A stretch of DNA of 64,000 nt, from the NCBI RefSeq assembly GCF_022682495.2, contig NC_071397.1, positions 28,659,427 through 28,723,426 on the forward strand, given 5' to 3'. The stretch is from Desmodus rotundus. Its lineage: Eukaryota > Chordata > Mammalia > Chiroptera > Phyllostomidae. Every line of letters starts with the position of its first letter. Position 1 is the stretch's first letter. A program made the position numbers and the translations under genes. This document shows, piece by piece, positions 23,482-34,620 of the stretch. A model generated the notes under the pieces. That model was not told the origin of the DNA, did no database searches, and saw only the letters and a program-made list of their open reading frames with translations.

Positions 23482-24064
23482 CACTCTATTTCTCCCTCTC
23501 CTCTGCCTCCTGAGACTTGCGGCTAGGGGAGCAGTGGGCAGCAGAAGTTCAACCTGGGCTTGCTCCCTAACCCTGTCTCTGTGGGGTTCGGAGAGGTTTC
23601 TAATCCTTTTCTGTCTCTTTGGACAGCCTCCTCCTCACCCCCTACATGGCCAGCAACAGGTAAGTCTCCCTGAATCCCAGGATGAAAACAATCACTTTGT
23701 CAAAGTGATAGCTTAGCCGCACCCCCACCCCATCTCATTGTCTTAAACCCTGGTACTGGGTCTATCACTTTCCCAGGGGTTTGGCCCTGAGGAACACCTC
23801 CAACCACCTCCCTGCTGGGTTCCATCTGCTCTCAGGGCTCAGGGAGGCCTGGATCAGAGACAGATCTTCACGGTGGCTCATTCTGCTCTCAGGGCTCAGG
23901 GACACCAGAAAGATCTGTGTTCAACTTGCCCTCAGGCTCAAGGACATTCACCTCTGGAAGCAGATCTCTAGGTCATCTGAAGTGGGGACGCCCTCCTTAA
24001 ACTGCCCCCCTCCCCGATTTGGTCTCACCCCTGAGATATCCTTCCCATTTTCATACTTCTCACC
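23482..24064 (+). mobile_element. ERV leader region
   Basis: Untranslated leader between the primer-binding site and the gag start. It contains a splice-donor-like CAGGTAAGT at about 23655 and a 57-bp-period repeat at 23826-23945 built around CTGCTCTCAGGGCTCAGGGA. Confidence 0.55.
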
Positions 24065-25130
24065 ATGGGCAATACTCAATCGATCCCACCCAAAGAATTT
24101 GAAGGCTCTGGGACTTACCGACCTCAAGCCCAAGTGCTGGACTTTGTATTGTAACACAGCCTGGCCTCAGGACAAAGTGGATGACCAGGAAGTCTGGCCA
24201 ATGAATGGCTCTCTTAACTATAATACTACCCTCCAACTCGATCTTTACTGTGGCTTTTCTTCCTTTTTTTTTTTTTTTTTTGGTCAGTCTTGATCTTCTA
24301 CTCTGGTTTAGTTCTTGAGAAGAGGAGACAAGATTTTAACCTTCAGGGAGGATTCCAGGCCTCTTTCTCCTAACTATGCCTTTTCATTCAAATTTGCCTC
24401 ACAAGATTTTTTTTCCTCCTTTCTCTGACCATTCTGTTTACATCTCTACCCCAGCCTAACCCCATGTCCATCCCGCTACAGAGTAACTGCTGTATTTGTT
24501 TTTAGCTGAGCAGCCCTCTGATCCCTTCAGGCCATGCTCTTTAATCAGTATCACCCAGCCGGGGACGCTATTCCTTAGCTGCCTAACCCAAGTCCTGCAT
24601 TCAGCTCCCATTTGGAATTAGGTTTGGCTCCACTGTGCCCACATTAAGTAAAAACCAGGGTACAAAGAGGGAGAAAATCTCACCCCCTCTCCAAGTCTAT
24701 AAAACCCTTTAAATTCTCCTCCTGAAGACCTGGGAGCTGCTAAATCCTGGGAACAATTGGGCGTGCCTCTCAATGCACGGGGGGAAACAGTGGCGTTTTA
24801 AACTCAAGCCGCTTCTCCGGCCCCTTTGCCTGACTCTTTAATGCCCCCTCCATTCCTCTCCATACTTCTCCTCCTGGACCTCTCTCCCTGCCTGTCCCCA
24901 GCACTCCATTGGCTATTGGGTTTCTCCCGGGCAGCTATTCCTGTTCCTGCCGGCCATCCTTTCAGGAACCCTCTAAGCCTGCGACCCAGCTTCCCCTCTG
25001 AGAGGTTGCTGGATCAGAGGGCATTATTTTGGTCCAGGTTCCCTTTCTGATGGCAGACTTCTCCCACATTAAGGCCATACTTGTCAGTTTTTTGGAAAAT
25101 TTGGCTAAATTTACAAAGAAGTTGAATATC
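24065..25130 (+). pseudogene. Broken gag gene of a class I ERV
   Basis: Starts with ATG in a good context (CACCATGGGC), giving an MGNTQS N-terminus typical of a myristoylated matrix. Matrix-like text (such as YCNTAWPQ) continues in a different frame, so there is at least one frameshift. A poly-T run interrupts at about 24265-24282. A proline-rich region follows, and about 24995-25125 encodes a piece resembling the gammaretroviral capsid N-terminus (VAGSEGIILVQVPF). Several stops and shifts: no Gag protein can be made. No protease, polymerase or envelope gene could be recognised after it. Confidence 0.7.
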
Positions 25131-25685
25131 CCACCCTCTCTTATAACATCCTTGTGACTGTTTTATGACTGTTTTATGAATTTTCACTTCTCAATCCCTT
25201 CACTTTACTCACCTAATCCCTCCCTTTCCCTCTGGCACCTGTCACCGCCCCTCAGAGAAAGCTTGTATACAAATGGTCGAGATAAATATCCAATGCCTGT
25301 TTTTAAATCAGAACCTGTTTCCTCCCAACTAGGAAATGTTTGGGGGCAACATATATTTTTACCAATCAAATCTGCCCCAATTCACCTGGTAGGATAAGAC
25401 TTTCTTGAAACCAGTGACGCCCACATATTTTTCCAGAATGTATTTAAAACTAAATAAACCAAATACTGGACCAAATGGGAAAATAATGATTTTAAAGGAA
25501 CCTCCCAAGAGGACACTAATCTTGAGATGAATGACTGTTTGCTAACCGTCTTTTCTTCATTAACTTCCCTGAGAGCCTCAAGGACAGATTAACACAGCAC
25601 CCGCTCTCCTCAGAATGGCCCAAACAGCCCAGAGACTGACAGGAAGGCTTCTGACTCTCAGCTTGCTACATACCTGTCTCTCTGT
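25131..25685 (+). mobile_element. ERV internal sequence, unassigned
   Basis: No gene recognised. Lies between two gag-like starts inside the nested ERV block, so it is probably degraded ERV internal DNA. Confidence 0.4.
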
Positions 25686-25797
25686 AGATGGGGAACCAGT
25701 CCACAGTGCCTAAGGAGTCCCTTTTCAGGGTGCATCGCAACTGGGAAGAATTTGACCCTGAGCGCCTCAAGAAAGAGGCTGTTCTCCTTTTGTAACA
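25686..25797 (+). pseudogene. Second gag N-terminus, from another ERV
   Basis: An ATG at 25686, preceded by the acceptor-like CTGTCTCTCTGTAG, opens with MGNQSTVPKESLF and continues with an NWEEFDPERLKK stretch. That is the myristoylation signal and matrix helix pattern of class I ERV Gag. It stops after about 36 codons. It differs from the gag start at 24065, so it is not the continuation of that gene. It may belong to the outer ERV whose LTRs are at 22506 and 28005. Confidence 0.55.
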
Positions 25798-26568
25798 TCT
25801 AGAGACGTGAACAGGTGGAGTTTGTTCAGACTCCATAAATCTCAAAATTAACATGGAAAAGTGTGCCTCCCAGGCCAGCAAGGCCCACCAGACTCTGCCT
25901 CCCATTCATAACTAAGATGGCCAAGGTGAGGATCCTTTGACACTTCTGAATTAATTTTCATATGCACAATTAGAAAAAGCTAGCTATAAAATTGGGCAGA
26001 GTGAATGGAAACAAAGTTATTGGAGCCTGTCTCAGAACTTAAAAATGAGTCTATATGAAAGGGTTTTAGAAAAAGACAAAGGGAAAGTGTTCAGACAGAT
26101 CAAGCTATGATGTCATTGAGGTGTCAACCCAGTTCTTTGAAGTATTAAAAATAGCTACCCTTGTTTGTAAGGATAAAAGGGGGAAAGGTCCTTTAGCACA
26201 TGACTCATCAAGACAAATATAAATTATAAAATGCTTCCAAGACAAAATTTAGATCCAGTTGTCCTCTGCTTGTGTCCATGTATGTCTATATATGTATGGT
26301 GTAAATGTGAGATAATTTTCTACCTCTGGATATCGTTAAAATTAACTTACAGGAAAGTGCTAGTAAGGATTAGGTATTCTAAATTTCTTAGAAATACAGA
26401 AACTAACTCAAATGCTTTTCAAGTTCATGCGATCCAAGAATAATACTTAGCAAATAAAATCTAGCTTAAGGTTTTGGTATAAGTAAAGCAGACATATCTT
26501 TATTTTACCTGGTTTTTATAAAAATAAGTCTATCTTAACAAGTGACTTTTATGTCTATGAAAACTATT
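25798..26568 (+). mobile_element. ERV internal sequence, unassigned
   Basis: AT-rich and broken in all frames. Placed inside the ERV because the LTR pair flanks it. No domain seen. Confidence 0.4.
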
Positions 26569-26580
26569 TCTAGAGGTTAT

Positions 26581-26804
26581 ACATATTTAAATTTTTCTTA
26601 TTTTGGTTTAGAGAGAGGGGAAAGGGAGGAGAAAGAGAGGAAGAGAAACATCCATGTGAAAGAGAAACATGCCTTCTGCAAGCACCCCGATGGGGGCAGA
26701 GCCCAGAGCCTACAACCCAGACATGGGCACTGGCAGAGAACTGAACCAGTGACCTTTCAGTTTGCAGGCCAACACCCAATCAGCTGAGCCACACCAGCCA
26801 GGGC
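26581..26804 (-). mobile_element. VES-type bat SINE, antisense
   Basis: On the minus strand it starts GCCCTGGCTGGTGTGGCTCA, the tRNA-like head with the A-box of VES SINEs. It continues with a degenerate B-box (GGTTCAGTTC), a GTTTCTCTTTCACATGGATG block and a CT-rich tail. A perfect 12-bp duplication, TCTAGAGGTTAT, flanks it (26569-26580 and 26805-26816). VES is a bat family, so this is the main taxonomic marker in the window. Confidence 0.9.
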
Positions 26805-26816
26805 TCTAGAGGTTAT

Positions 26817-28004
26817 GAAATGTCCAAGCTGAATAATGTTGATTGATTAGTTTTCACTAGACATTGAGATTTTTAAGGTTAAAATATCAATCTACAAAGG
26901 AATTACTTTGGGGTATTTCAGAAGGGCTACTAGAACTCCTCAAAAGATTTGAAATTGCATGGAAAGCATCATCAAATAAGTGATGAAAATTTCTAGGGTA
27001 AATTGTATGGATAAACAATGGTTGTAAATTAAACAAACACTGTGATCTATGGAAAACCCAAGATAGCCACTTGGTTCTTCCTGTTCCCTGGTTTCCCATT
27101 TCTTTTCAGTTTTTGCATTCCTTCATGTATCACAGAGCATTCAAGCTAGGCTTAGATGAAGGAATTTATGAGCTGACATTGTAGAAAGAAGACATCTTAT
27201 ATTATTGCCAATGTTTGATAGAGTCACTTCAAGAAAGTGATCAATTGGTAACTGTTTTATTTCACAGCCAGCTACAAGAAGACAAAGATTTTATAGATCA
27301 TTTTATTGCCACCTGGAGATTTGGTTTAATAAAAAAGACATAAAATAAAAGACACTCTCCAACCTCATTGGAAGGGACTTTATCAGACACCTAACAGAAT
27401 TGATATCTGCCCCATCTGCAGACATCAGAAACTCCTCTAGGATAAGAAGCTGTTGAAATCAGAGGTAGAGAGCTACCCCAAGATATTGCTAAGGCCTATA
27501 AACCTATAGATTGATACTGAATTTGGAATCCATTTTGTCTTTACCTGTCTGATAATTATATTAGACATAATAATAGTTATTCTTTGGGTTTTTCTATATA
27601 GTCCAATGTGCATGATTCCTGAACATGTATAATATAACTGTTAATACTATTTTCATGGTTTACATAAATTTTATACTAGATGACATATACAGAAAAATGA
27701 AATAGAAGGCAAAACTTGGATCATGATAAGTCACAAGATAGAAATGATTCAGAATGTTTTCTCACAATGAAGGCCATCACCCTTGATTGTCTTCCATTTA
27801 CCTGCCCTTCTGTTTCGGGAAGATTTTGCCTACACTCATATCTCATGGTTACAGTATTGCTCCATCCACATTGGTCAACAAGACAAGGTCGATTCTGAGA
27901 CTGACTAGGAATAAGCCTTCCTGGTGCCGTTAGACCACACTATCTGACCAAAAGGTCGGTCATCAGTGCATCCTGCAGGTTGATCTATGACTAGAAGGGG
28001 AACC
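26817..28004 (+). mobile_element. ERV internal 3' part (possible env remnant and polypurine tract)
   Basis: Degraded sequence running up to the 3' LTR. A purine-rich AGAAGGGGAA at 27994-28002 sits just before the LTR, where a polypurine tract should be. An envelope-like segment is possible near 27530-27600 (short hydrophobic reading), but I cannot support it as a gene. Confidence 0.45.
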
Positions 28005-28416
28005 TGTGAAGGAAAAAAGGAGCTCTATCAAAGTAACCTTACAGGGTGATCTGATCATAAATTCCTAATTGGGCAGGTCACGGTGGGCTGTCATACCTCG
28101 GGTACATAACTTTTTAAGAAAAGATTTACCTTTGCCTTAAGTAAACAGTTTCCATTTTTCTGTACACATAGGTTAGCACACCCTTGAAATAAGCCATAAC
28201 CACCCTTAAAAGAGCACAAAATCTTGTTATATCCCTACTGTTCTTTCTCCCACCCCCATGTTATCTTCCTTACGTTTCCTCATTAATTTCAAATGCATAA
28301 AAGAAGTTGAAAAATTGTTATTCTCTGGGGCATTTCAGATCTTGCTCCACAGAATGTGTCATTACTTAAATTCTTATAAAAATTTTCTACATTATTGCAT
28401 GTTTTTTACATTGAGA
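28005..28416 (+). mobile_element. 3' LTR of the ERV nested in the L1
   Basis: Starts TGTGAAGGAAAAAAGGAGCT and ends TTACATTGAGA. Homologous to 22506-22946 over its whole length, same orientation, with substitutions and small gaps. The flanks (CAGC before the 5' LTR, AACT after the 3' LTR) do not match as a target duplication; one end may be eroded. Confidence 0.8.
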
Positions 28417-30296
28417 AACTCAACTCATACACCATCCTAAACCTCTCTCAGCAGCTGTTCCACACTAATGGCCAACCTCAGCCCACACTGGAATTTCCTA
28501 CAATTTCTCAAAGGTTTACAAACCCCAAACAACCAGCAGCTGGCCTTGGCATGCCGTGTACTCCTTGTTAAATGGCACCAAGCCCAGCACTAGTGGTGGC
28601 TGCCCTTGGTTCACAGCATAGATTCTCCCAGACACCTCTAAGCCTGCCAGCCAGCAAAGGTAGCTACCCACTGCAGATCACTTTGCAGCTCCTACCATGT
28701 GGACCCAGGCCAAGCACAGGCCTAAGCTGATCTTATCCTATACCAGAGCCCCACACAAGAGGCCCTAGAACCAACGCACTCAGTGGCTGGCTTCAGAACA
28801 TGATCAAGTACCACCCAATTATCTCCACAAATAACACACCCAAAGTGTAGCCTCGGCAGGTAACAAAGTCCCACTAAAGTGAATCCAACCCCATGGGGTG
28901 AGCCCCTGAACAACAGCTCATTCCCTGTAGTCCTGGCCAGTCCTCAGGCCAGTCAGCCTATGGGTAAATTCCACCCATTTATGTGCCATCAGGAATCAAA
29001 AAGGGCAATGCACAAATCACATAAAGGGAACTCCTGGAGCATCCAGCTCAGGTGACCAGGGAGACTGCCCCACTGGGACCCACAGGACACTTACTATACA
29101 AAGCCACTCTACCAAGACTAAAAGACAGCAGATCTACCTAGTATATGGAAACAAATACAGGAAGACAAAATGAGGAGACAAGAACATGTCTCAAATTAAA
29201 GAACATGTATCAAAACTCCAGAAAAACTACCAAGCAAAATGGAGGGAAGCATTCTACTAAATACAGATATCAAAACATAGGTTATAAGAATGCTCAATGA
29301 ACTCAGGGAAAGAATAGATGAATTAAGTAAGAACTTATACAAAGGGAAAGAGAAATTAAAAAGCACCAGTTAGAAATAAAGACTCCATTAGATGTAGCAG
29401 ATTAGATGAAGTAGAAATTGAATCAGTGATTTGGGAGACAAGGTAGCAGAAAACACCCAATCAGAACAGCATAAAAAGTGAGGATAATTTAAGGGACCTC
29501 TCGGACAACATGAAGCATAACAACATTGACATCATAGAGGTACCAGAAAGAGAACAGATATAGCAAAAAGTGAAAAGTCTATTTAAAGAAATAATGACTG
29601 AAAACGTCCCTGACCTGGGGAAGGAAATAGACATACATGTCCAGGAAGAGCAGAGAATCCCAAACATGATGAATGCAAAGAGACTCAAATGAAGAAATAT
29701 CAAAATTAAAATGCCAAAGGTGAAAAACAAAGACAGGATCTTAAAAGTAGCAAGAGAACTGCCATAAAACTATTAGCTCCCATAACGATATTAACTGATT
29801 CCTCAACATAAACTTTGCAGGGCAGAAGGGACAGGCACAAAATATTCAAAGAGATGAAAAGCAAGATCTTACAACCAAGATTACTCATTAAGAATCAAAG
29901 GAGAGAATAAAGCTTCCTAGAGAAGAGAAAGCTAATGGAGTTCATCTGCACCAAACTGGTATTAGAATAAACGTTAAAAAAAACTTCTTGAAGGAGGAGG
30001 AGAACAACAACAAAAATATGAATACTAAAATGACAATAACTACATACCTATCAATAATTAAATGTAAATGGATTGAAAGTTCCAACCCAAAGACATAGGG
30101 TAGCTGAATGGAAATGAAAATAAGATGTATACATATGCTGTGTACAAGAGAACCACTTCAGACCCAAAGACACAGTAAAGATATTTCCATCACTTTACTT
30201 ACATGAAAAAGATATTTCATGTAAGTGGGAATAAAATAAAAGCTGGGGTAGCAATACTTATATCAGACAATATATACTTTAAAACAAAGGCTATCA
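28417..30296 (+). mobile_element. Outer L1: rest of 5'UTR, ORF1 and start of ORF2 (dead)
   Basis: 5'UTR text runs to about 29150, followed by ORF1 landmarks: AAAATGAGGAGACAAGAACATG, GACCTCTCGGACAACATGAAGC, GAAATAATGACTGAAAACGT and CCAGGAAGAGCAGAGAATCC. ORF1 normally gives an RNA-binding coiled-coil protein; here stops and indels break it. From about 30050, ORF2 endonuclease text appears (TGTAAATGGATTGAAAGTTCC; GTAGCAATACTTATATCAGA) up to the HAL1 insertion. No intact frame remains. Confidence 0.8.
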
Positions 30297-31454
30297 GACT
30301 CAGAGTTCAAAACACTGGTAATCAGGATGCTCACAGAAATGATTGAGTATGGTCGCAAAAAAAAAAAGGAAGAAATGAAGGCTATACAAAGTGAAATAAA
30401 GAAAAATATACAGGGAACCAATAGTGATGGGAAAGTAACTGGGACTCAAATCAATGGTTTGGAACAGAAGGAAGAAATAAACATCTGACCAGAACAGAAT
30501 GAAGAAACAAGAATTCAAATAAATAAGGTGAGGCTGAGGAACCTCTGGGACAACTTTAAACATTCCAACATCCGAATCACAGGGGTGCCAGAAGAAGAAG
30601 AGCAAGAAATGGAAAACTTATTTGAAAAAATAATGCAGGAGAACTTCCCTAATCTGGCAAATGAAATAGACTTCTAGGAAGTCCAGGAAGCTCAGAGAGT
30701 CCCAAAGACGTTGGGCCCAAGGAAGCACACACCAAGGCACATCATCATTACATTACCCAATATTAAACATAAGGAGAGAATCTTAAAAGCAGCAAGAGAA
30801 AAGGAGACAGTTACCTACAAAGGAGTTCCCATAAGACTATCAGCTAATGTCTCAAAAGAAATCTTGCAGGCAAGAAGGGGCTGGAAAGAAGTATTCCAAG
30901 TCATGAAAGGCAAGGACCTACATCCATGCTTACTCTATCCATCAAAGCTATCATTTAGAATGGAAGTGTAGATAAAGTGTTTCCCAGATAAGGTCAAGTT
31001 AAAGGAGTTCATCATTACCAAGCACTTATTATATGAAACGTTAACAGGACTAATCTAAGAAAAAGAAGATGGTCAAAACTATGAACAATAAAATGAGAAC
31101 AAACTCACAACTATCAACAACTGAACCTAAAAACAAACTAAGTAAACAACTAGAAAATCACAGAAATGGAGATCACATGGAGGGTTATCAGCAGTGAAGA
31201 AGAGGTGGGGAGAATGGGGTAAAGGTACAGGGAATGAGAGACATAAGTGATAGGCACAAAATAGACAGGGGGATGTTAAGAATAGTATAGGAAATGGTGA
31301 AGCCAAAGAACTTATATGTACAACTCATGGACATGAACTAAGGTGAGAGAGGGATACTGGTGAGAAGGAGGGCGCAGGGCAGAGGGGAATAGAGGGGAGA
31401 AAAAAAATGGAACACCTGTAATGGCAAAATCAATAAAATATACTTTATAAAAAA
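30297..31454 (+). mobile_element. HAL1 (half-L1) element inserted in the outer L1
   Basis: Begins in ORF1 text (CAGAGTTCAAAACACTGGTA). It repeats the same ORF1 landmarks seen in the outer L1 at 29490-29750, namely GAACCTCTGGGACAACTTTA and CAGGAAGCTCAGAGAGTCCC. Unlike L1 it goes directly from ORF1 (ending about 31055) to a 3'UTR, closing with CAATAAAATATACTTTATAA and an A-rich tail. The layout of ORF1 without ORF2 is that of HAL1. A 86-codon open piece at 30711-30971 is part of ORF1; stops occur on both sides. It is 5'-truncated. Confidence 0.75.
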
Positions 31455-32042
31455 GATATCTCAAGAAAAAGAAAAGTGTAAACATAATGATGCAATATAT
31501 ATGGGACACAACCAAAGCAATTCTAAGAGGATAATTCATAGCAATACAGGCCTATCTCAAAAAAAATAAGAATAATCTCATATCTACAATCTGTTCTTAC
31601 ACCTAGTAGAACTAGAAAAGGAAGAATAAACAAACCCAAAAGTTAGCCAAAGAAATGAAATTATAAAGATCTGAGCAAAATTAAGAAAGACAGTCTAGCA
31701 AAGCAATAGGAAAGATCAACAAAACCAGCAGCAGGTTCTTTGAAAAGTTAAACAAAATTGATAAACATTTAGCAAGATTCAGCAAGAAAAAAGAAAGGAC
31801 TTAAATAAAATCAGAAATCAAAGAAAAGAAATGACAACTGACACCACTGAAATACAAAGCTCATAAGAAACTACTACATACAATCACATACCAACAAATT
31901 GAACAATCTGGAAGAAATGGATAAGTTTCTAGAAACATAAATCTTCCAAGACTGAAAAAGCAACAAAATCTGAACTGGTCAATTACTACCAAAGAAATTG
32001 AATCAGTAATTGAAAAACTCCCCAAAAACAAACATCCTGGAG
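31455..32042 (+). mobile_element. Outer L1: ORF2 fragment after the HAL1 insertion
   Basis: ORF2 text between endonuclease and reverse transcriptase: AAAGCAATTCTAAGAGGATA, GAAAAGTTAAACAAAATTGA, TTGAACAATCTGGAAGAAAT and ATTGAAAAACTCCCCAAAAA. Roughly half a kilobase of ORF2 expected between 30296 and here is missing. The element stops at about 32042, without its reverse-transcriptase core or 3'UTR. Confidence 0.75.
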
Positions 32043-32277
32043 CTATGGTTGCCAAGGGGCATGTGGACTTGTGTCATTATTCTACCCAATACACAAACCA
32101 TTTTCAGGTTCTTTTAATAATCAAAAAATTCCTCTTATGCCTAAAGGACCTTAAAAGTATGCCTTCCTTTGTGCATCGTCAAAAGAGAGCTGACATCTTG
32201 CAGAGTTCTTAGGGTGTCCACACCTGGAGGGAGAGTGCTGCAAGGCAGTGAAGAGTCACCCCAGGTGTCCTGCACAA

Positions 32278-33803
32278 CAGTGGTTCCCAAATTTTTCCTG
32301 TGTTCAAATCTTAAAAATTACTTATTATCACCTCCCCAATTTTTTCTTTACTAAAATATTTAAAATATACATATTAGAAATGTAAAGCATTACTTTTAAA
32401 TTTTATTTAGTTTAAAATAGCAATAATAAACCCATGACATGTTAATATAAATATCAAATTTTGGAACAAATAATCCATTTTCCAAAACCAAATAAAATTT
32501 AGTGAGAAAAGTAGCATCGATTTACCTTTTTTGCAGATCTCTTGACTACCTGGCTGACTAGAAGACAGCTGGATTCTCTTATCTGCTTCTGCAGTCAGTG
32601 TTATATGACTCACTGTCTTGGTTGAAATATATGAAGAAAATCATCTTCCACACAGATGTGATTGGAAAAAGGAGGAGACTTTGAATAATCTTTTTAGATA
32701 ACTCTATATTTTTCTTTTTGATACTATACTATAACTCAAGCATTAAGAGTATCTTAAAAGTTAGTTGCAATGTCAAATCTGAAACCGTATCAATAAACTT
32801 TTCATATGCTCTTACATTAAAATCCATTGGTCTATCTTGTACTTTAATGGGCCTTGCACACTGCACAATTTTGTATCATGCACTGATCATTTGGAAAATA
32901 TTGGTTGAGTTCTGCAATCTTCCAAATGTTAAAACATGTTATCTATAAAATAGCAAATAACCACGTTCATTTATATACCACCAATCTCAAGAGAAAGGTC
33001 TTTTAAGTGTTGGTATGATAGAAAGCTCCTGGTAGCAGACTCCAGTTTTTCAAAATTTGAAAACTCAGCTTTTATCACTGACAGCAAATACTGTCAGTTG
33101 GTTTTCTTGAAGTGGCGGAATCACTTTTTTCAGTTTCAAGAAAATGTCTCCCAAATACTCAAGGAGAGTGCTTGTTTGTACTGTGTTCTTCCAAGTAAAG
33201 ATGTTGCTCCACAAAACAAGTAGCTCCTTCAGTTTGAAACTCAATTGCAAAGTGGGTTTTCTGGAGACAAGCACAGTACTTCAGTAGGCAGAAGTACTTT
33301 GCAAATTGTATTAAATCTCAGCGTGTCCTATAGTATCATGTATGTGTACTTCTTATTTCATCATATATGATACTGTAAGGACACAGTGAGATTTAATACA
33401 ATTTGCAGTTTTTACTGATGTACTTCAGTAGGCAGAAGTACTTTGTGTGTGTGGTACCTCTTATTTCATCATACATAATACTATAAGGACATGCTGAGAT
33501 TTAATACAATTTGCAATTTTTACTGATTCATTAATGCCATTTTTACATAAAACTGGCCTTGTGCTGTGTTTTGTTTTATCTGTTTTTGTTGTGTTTTTCT
33601 ACTAAGAATGCCTTGCAGTGAGGAACACCACAATGACCTTTAGTGAAATTTGGTACCACTGCTTTTATTTACACTAAAAGTCACCAGAAGTTTTGTCACT
33701 GTTGTTTTAATGTGTAACTATCACCCCAGTTTTGACTTAGTAGACCCCCTGAAGGGACCTTGAGGACCCCCAGAGTCTAGGCACCATACATTGAGTACCA
33801 CTG
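32278..33803. mobile_element. hAT-like DNA transposon (Charlie/Zaphod type), about 1.5 kb
   Basis: Left end CAGTGGTTCCCAA and right end (reversed) CAGTGGTACTCAA match at 11 of 13 bases, the usual hAT terminal form. Inside the right end is AGACTCTGGGGGTCCTCAAG (reverse). I do not see an 8-bp duplication (CTGCACAA on the left, GGGTATCA on the right), so one flank has changed. Minus-strand open pieces at 32407-32613 and 33065-33274 could be transposase remnants, but I cannot assign them. Confidence 0.6.
33277..33528. repeat. Tandem and inverted duplication inside the hAT-like element
   Basis: TACTTCAGTAGGCAGAAGTA begins both 33277 and 33421. A roughly 44-base segment occurs three times: inverted at 33301-33344, direct at 33363-33407 and direct at 33470-33515. 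The first two form a hairpin with a loop of about 18 bases. Confidence 0.85.
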
Positions 33804-34194
33804 GGGTATCAAAACCTCCATAAAAATCAAGTGATAAAAGAGAAAGTACACTATGCAAATCATCTGTGAATAGCATTTACATGGTTATAATCATGGAATC
33901 ACTGATATAGATCTAAATAAAATTACAATATAGCTGTATTAGGAAAAGGGGAGGAGGTGAATGTATGTTGATGGTGAGCATGGGTGGGTTAAAAAGTTAA
34001 ACTTTGTCATCTAAAATGGGAAGAAAGGAAATAATCACCTAAGCCTAAAAATTAAACTTTGCAATATTATTTTACAATATATGCTAAATAACAAAAGAAA
34101 CTACAAGCTATAATTTACACTTGTTTGCAAGCTTTACATGATTTACTCGTTCCTTACTTATCTGTTCTCGTCCCTTTCTCTACCTTTATCTGAC
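33804..34194. other. Intergenic, nothing recognised
   Basis: AT-rich sequence between the hAT-like element and an L2 fragment. Confidence 0.45.
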
Positions 34195-34620
34195 TCTCTT
34201 TCAGTCACACTGGCTTCCAAGGTTGCCTTGTATACACACCAGGCATCACTGCCTGCTTCTTTATTCTGGGCTGTCTGGGCTTCCTGGACCACACTTTGCC
34301 CAAATATCTGCACAGCTAAACTCTCACTCCCTCGGGTCTTTTTCAATGAAGCTTATCTTAGAATTCTATCTGCACCTCCTTCTCATGCTCAGGATTGCCC
34401 TGCCCTTGACTTGATTTTCAACTACAGTTCCTACCACAGTCACATACACTACATAATTTACTTGTTTATATATATATTTGTCCGTGCTTACCTAGTCTAA
34501 TAGAAGTTCCATATGGGCAGGAATTTATGTCTATTTCATGCACTAACATATCCCAAGCACCTAGAGCCGTGTGTGGCACATAGAAGATACTCAATACATA
34601 TGTGTTGCATATAAGTTTGC
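34195..34620 (+). repeat. L2 LINE 3' fragment
   Basis: Contains the L2 order CTGGCTTCCAAGGTTGCCTT, CAGGCATCACTGCCTG, CTCATGCTCAGGATTGCCCT, CATATGGGCAGGAATTTATG and GTGTGGCACATAGAAGATAC, ending near the tail. The 120-codon open frame over this segment is L2-derived, not a host gene. Confidence 0.75.

Noticed and set aside
23781..24293. 170-codon open frame that might pass for a gene
   Set aside because: Begins in the ERV leader and enters frameshifted gag; it is an ERV relic, not a host protein.
30711..30971. 86-codon open frame with RNA-binding flavour
   Set aside because: Part of HAL1 ORF1; stops on either side show that it is dead.
34138..34500. 120-codon open frame on the plus strand
   Set aside because: Lies within an L2 fragment; composition and position fit repeat-derived chance coding.
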